Shown here one piece after another: positions 6,641 through 6,642 of a stretch of 6,642 nucleotides of DNA. Source of the stretch: an uncultured Clostridia bacterium (GTDB lineage Bacteria; Bacillota; Clostridia; Christensenellales; UBA1242); the NCBI GenBank assembly GCA_944363385.1, contig CALVUB010000046.1, forward strand, positions 1 through 6,642. The letters run 5' to 3'. Within the stretch, counting starts at the first letter, position 1. Each line of letters starts with the position of its first letter. Both the position numbers and the translations under genes were made by a program. The notes under the pieces are model-generated. The model was not told where the DNA came from, made no database searches, and saw nothing but the letters and a program-made list of their open reading frames with translations.

Positions 6641-6642
6641 GC

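Noticed and set aside
1..6642. A new defence, mobile or accessory system
   Set aside because: All genes are conserved housekeeping genes in one orientation with similar base composition; there are no direct repeat arrays, transposase or integrase sequences, attachment sites or toxin-antitoxin-like pairs.

Overview
The window looks like a piece of a low-GC chromosome from the Bacillota (Firmicutes), most likely a clostridial lineage. The grounds are AT-rich DNA, strong AGGAG-type ribosome binding sites, consensus sigma-A promoters, a full-length Firmicutes-type RecJ (787 aa), a Rel-type (p)ppGpp enzyme, the HemZ family and an rpsO-pnp pair. No genus can be named from the sequence alone. There are no mobile elements, CRISPR arrays, tRNA or rRNA genes.

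Every recognised gene is on the minus strand, so transcription runs from right to left. From the right edge: a probable promoter (6612-6640), then recJ (single-strand exonuclease), rel ((p)ppGpp synthetase) and hemZ (radical SAM enzyme). Start and stop codons overlap by 4 and 7 bases, so these three genes form one tightly packed, translationally coupled operon. After hemZ comes a short AT-rich gap, then a strong promoter (632-660) with a structured leader of about 87 nt. It drives rpsO (ribosomal protein S15), followed by a hairpin with a U-tract and the first 72 codons of pnp (polynucleotide phosphorylase), cut by the left edge.

The operon joins DNA repair, the stringent response and a radical SAM enzyme; the second unit joins ribosome assembly and RNA decay. 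This is conserved housekeeping DNA and I found no new defence or mobile system. Three points deserve a closer look. The Rel protein has lost all the recognisable catalytic residues of its HD hydrolase domain while keeping an intact synthetase. The rpsO leader can form a pseudoknot-like fold that would mask a Shine-Dalgarno sequence. The recJ-rel-hemZ operon lacks the genes (such as apt) that often lie between these genes in related bacteria.
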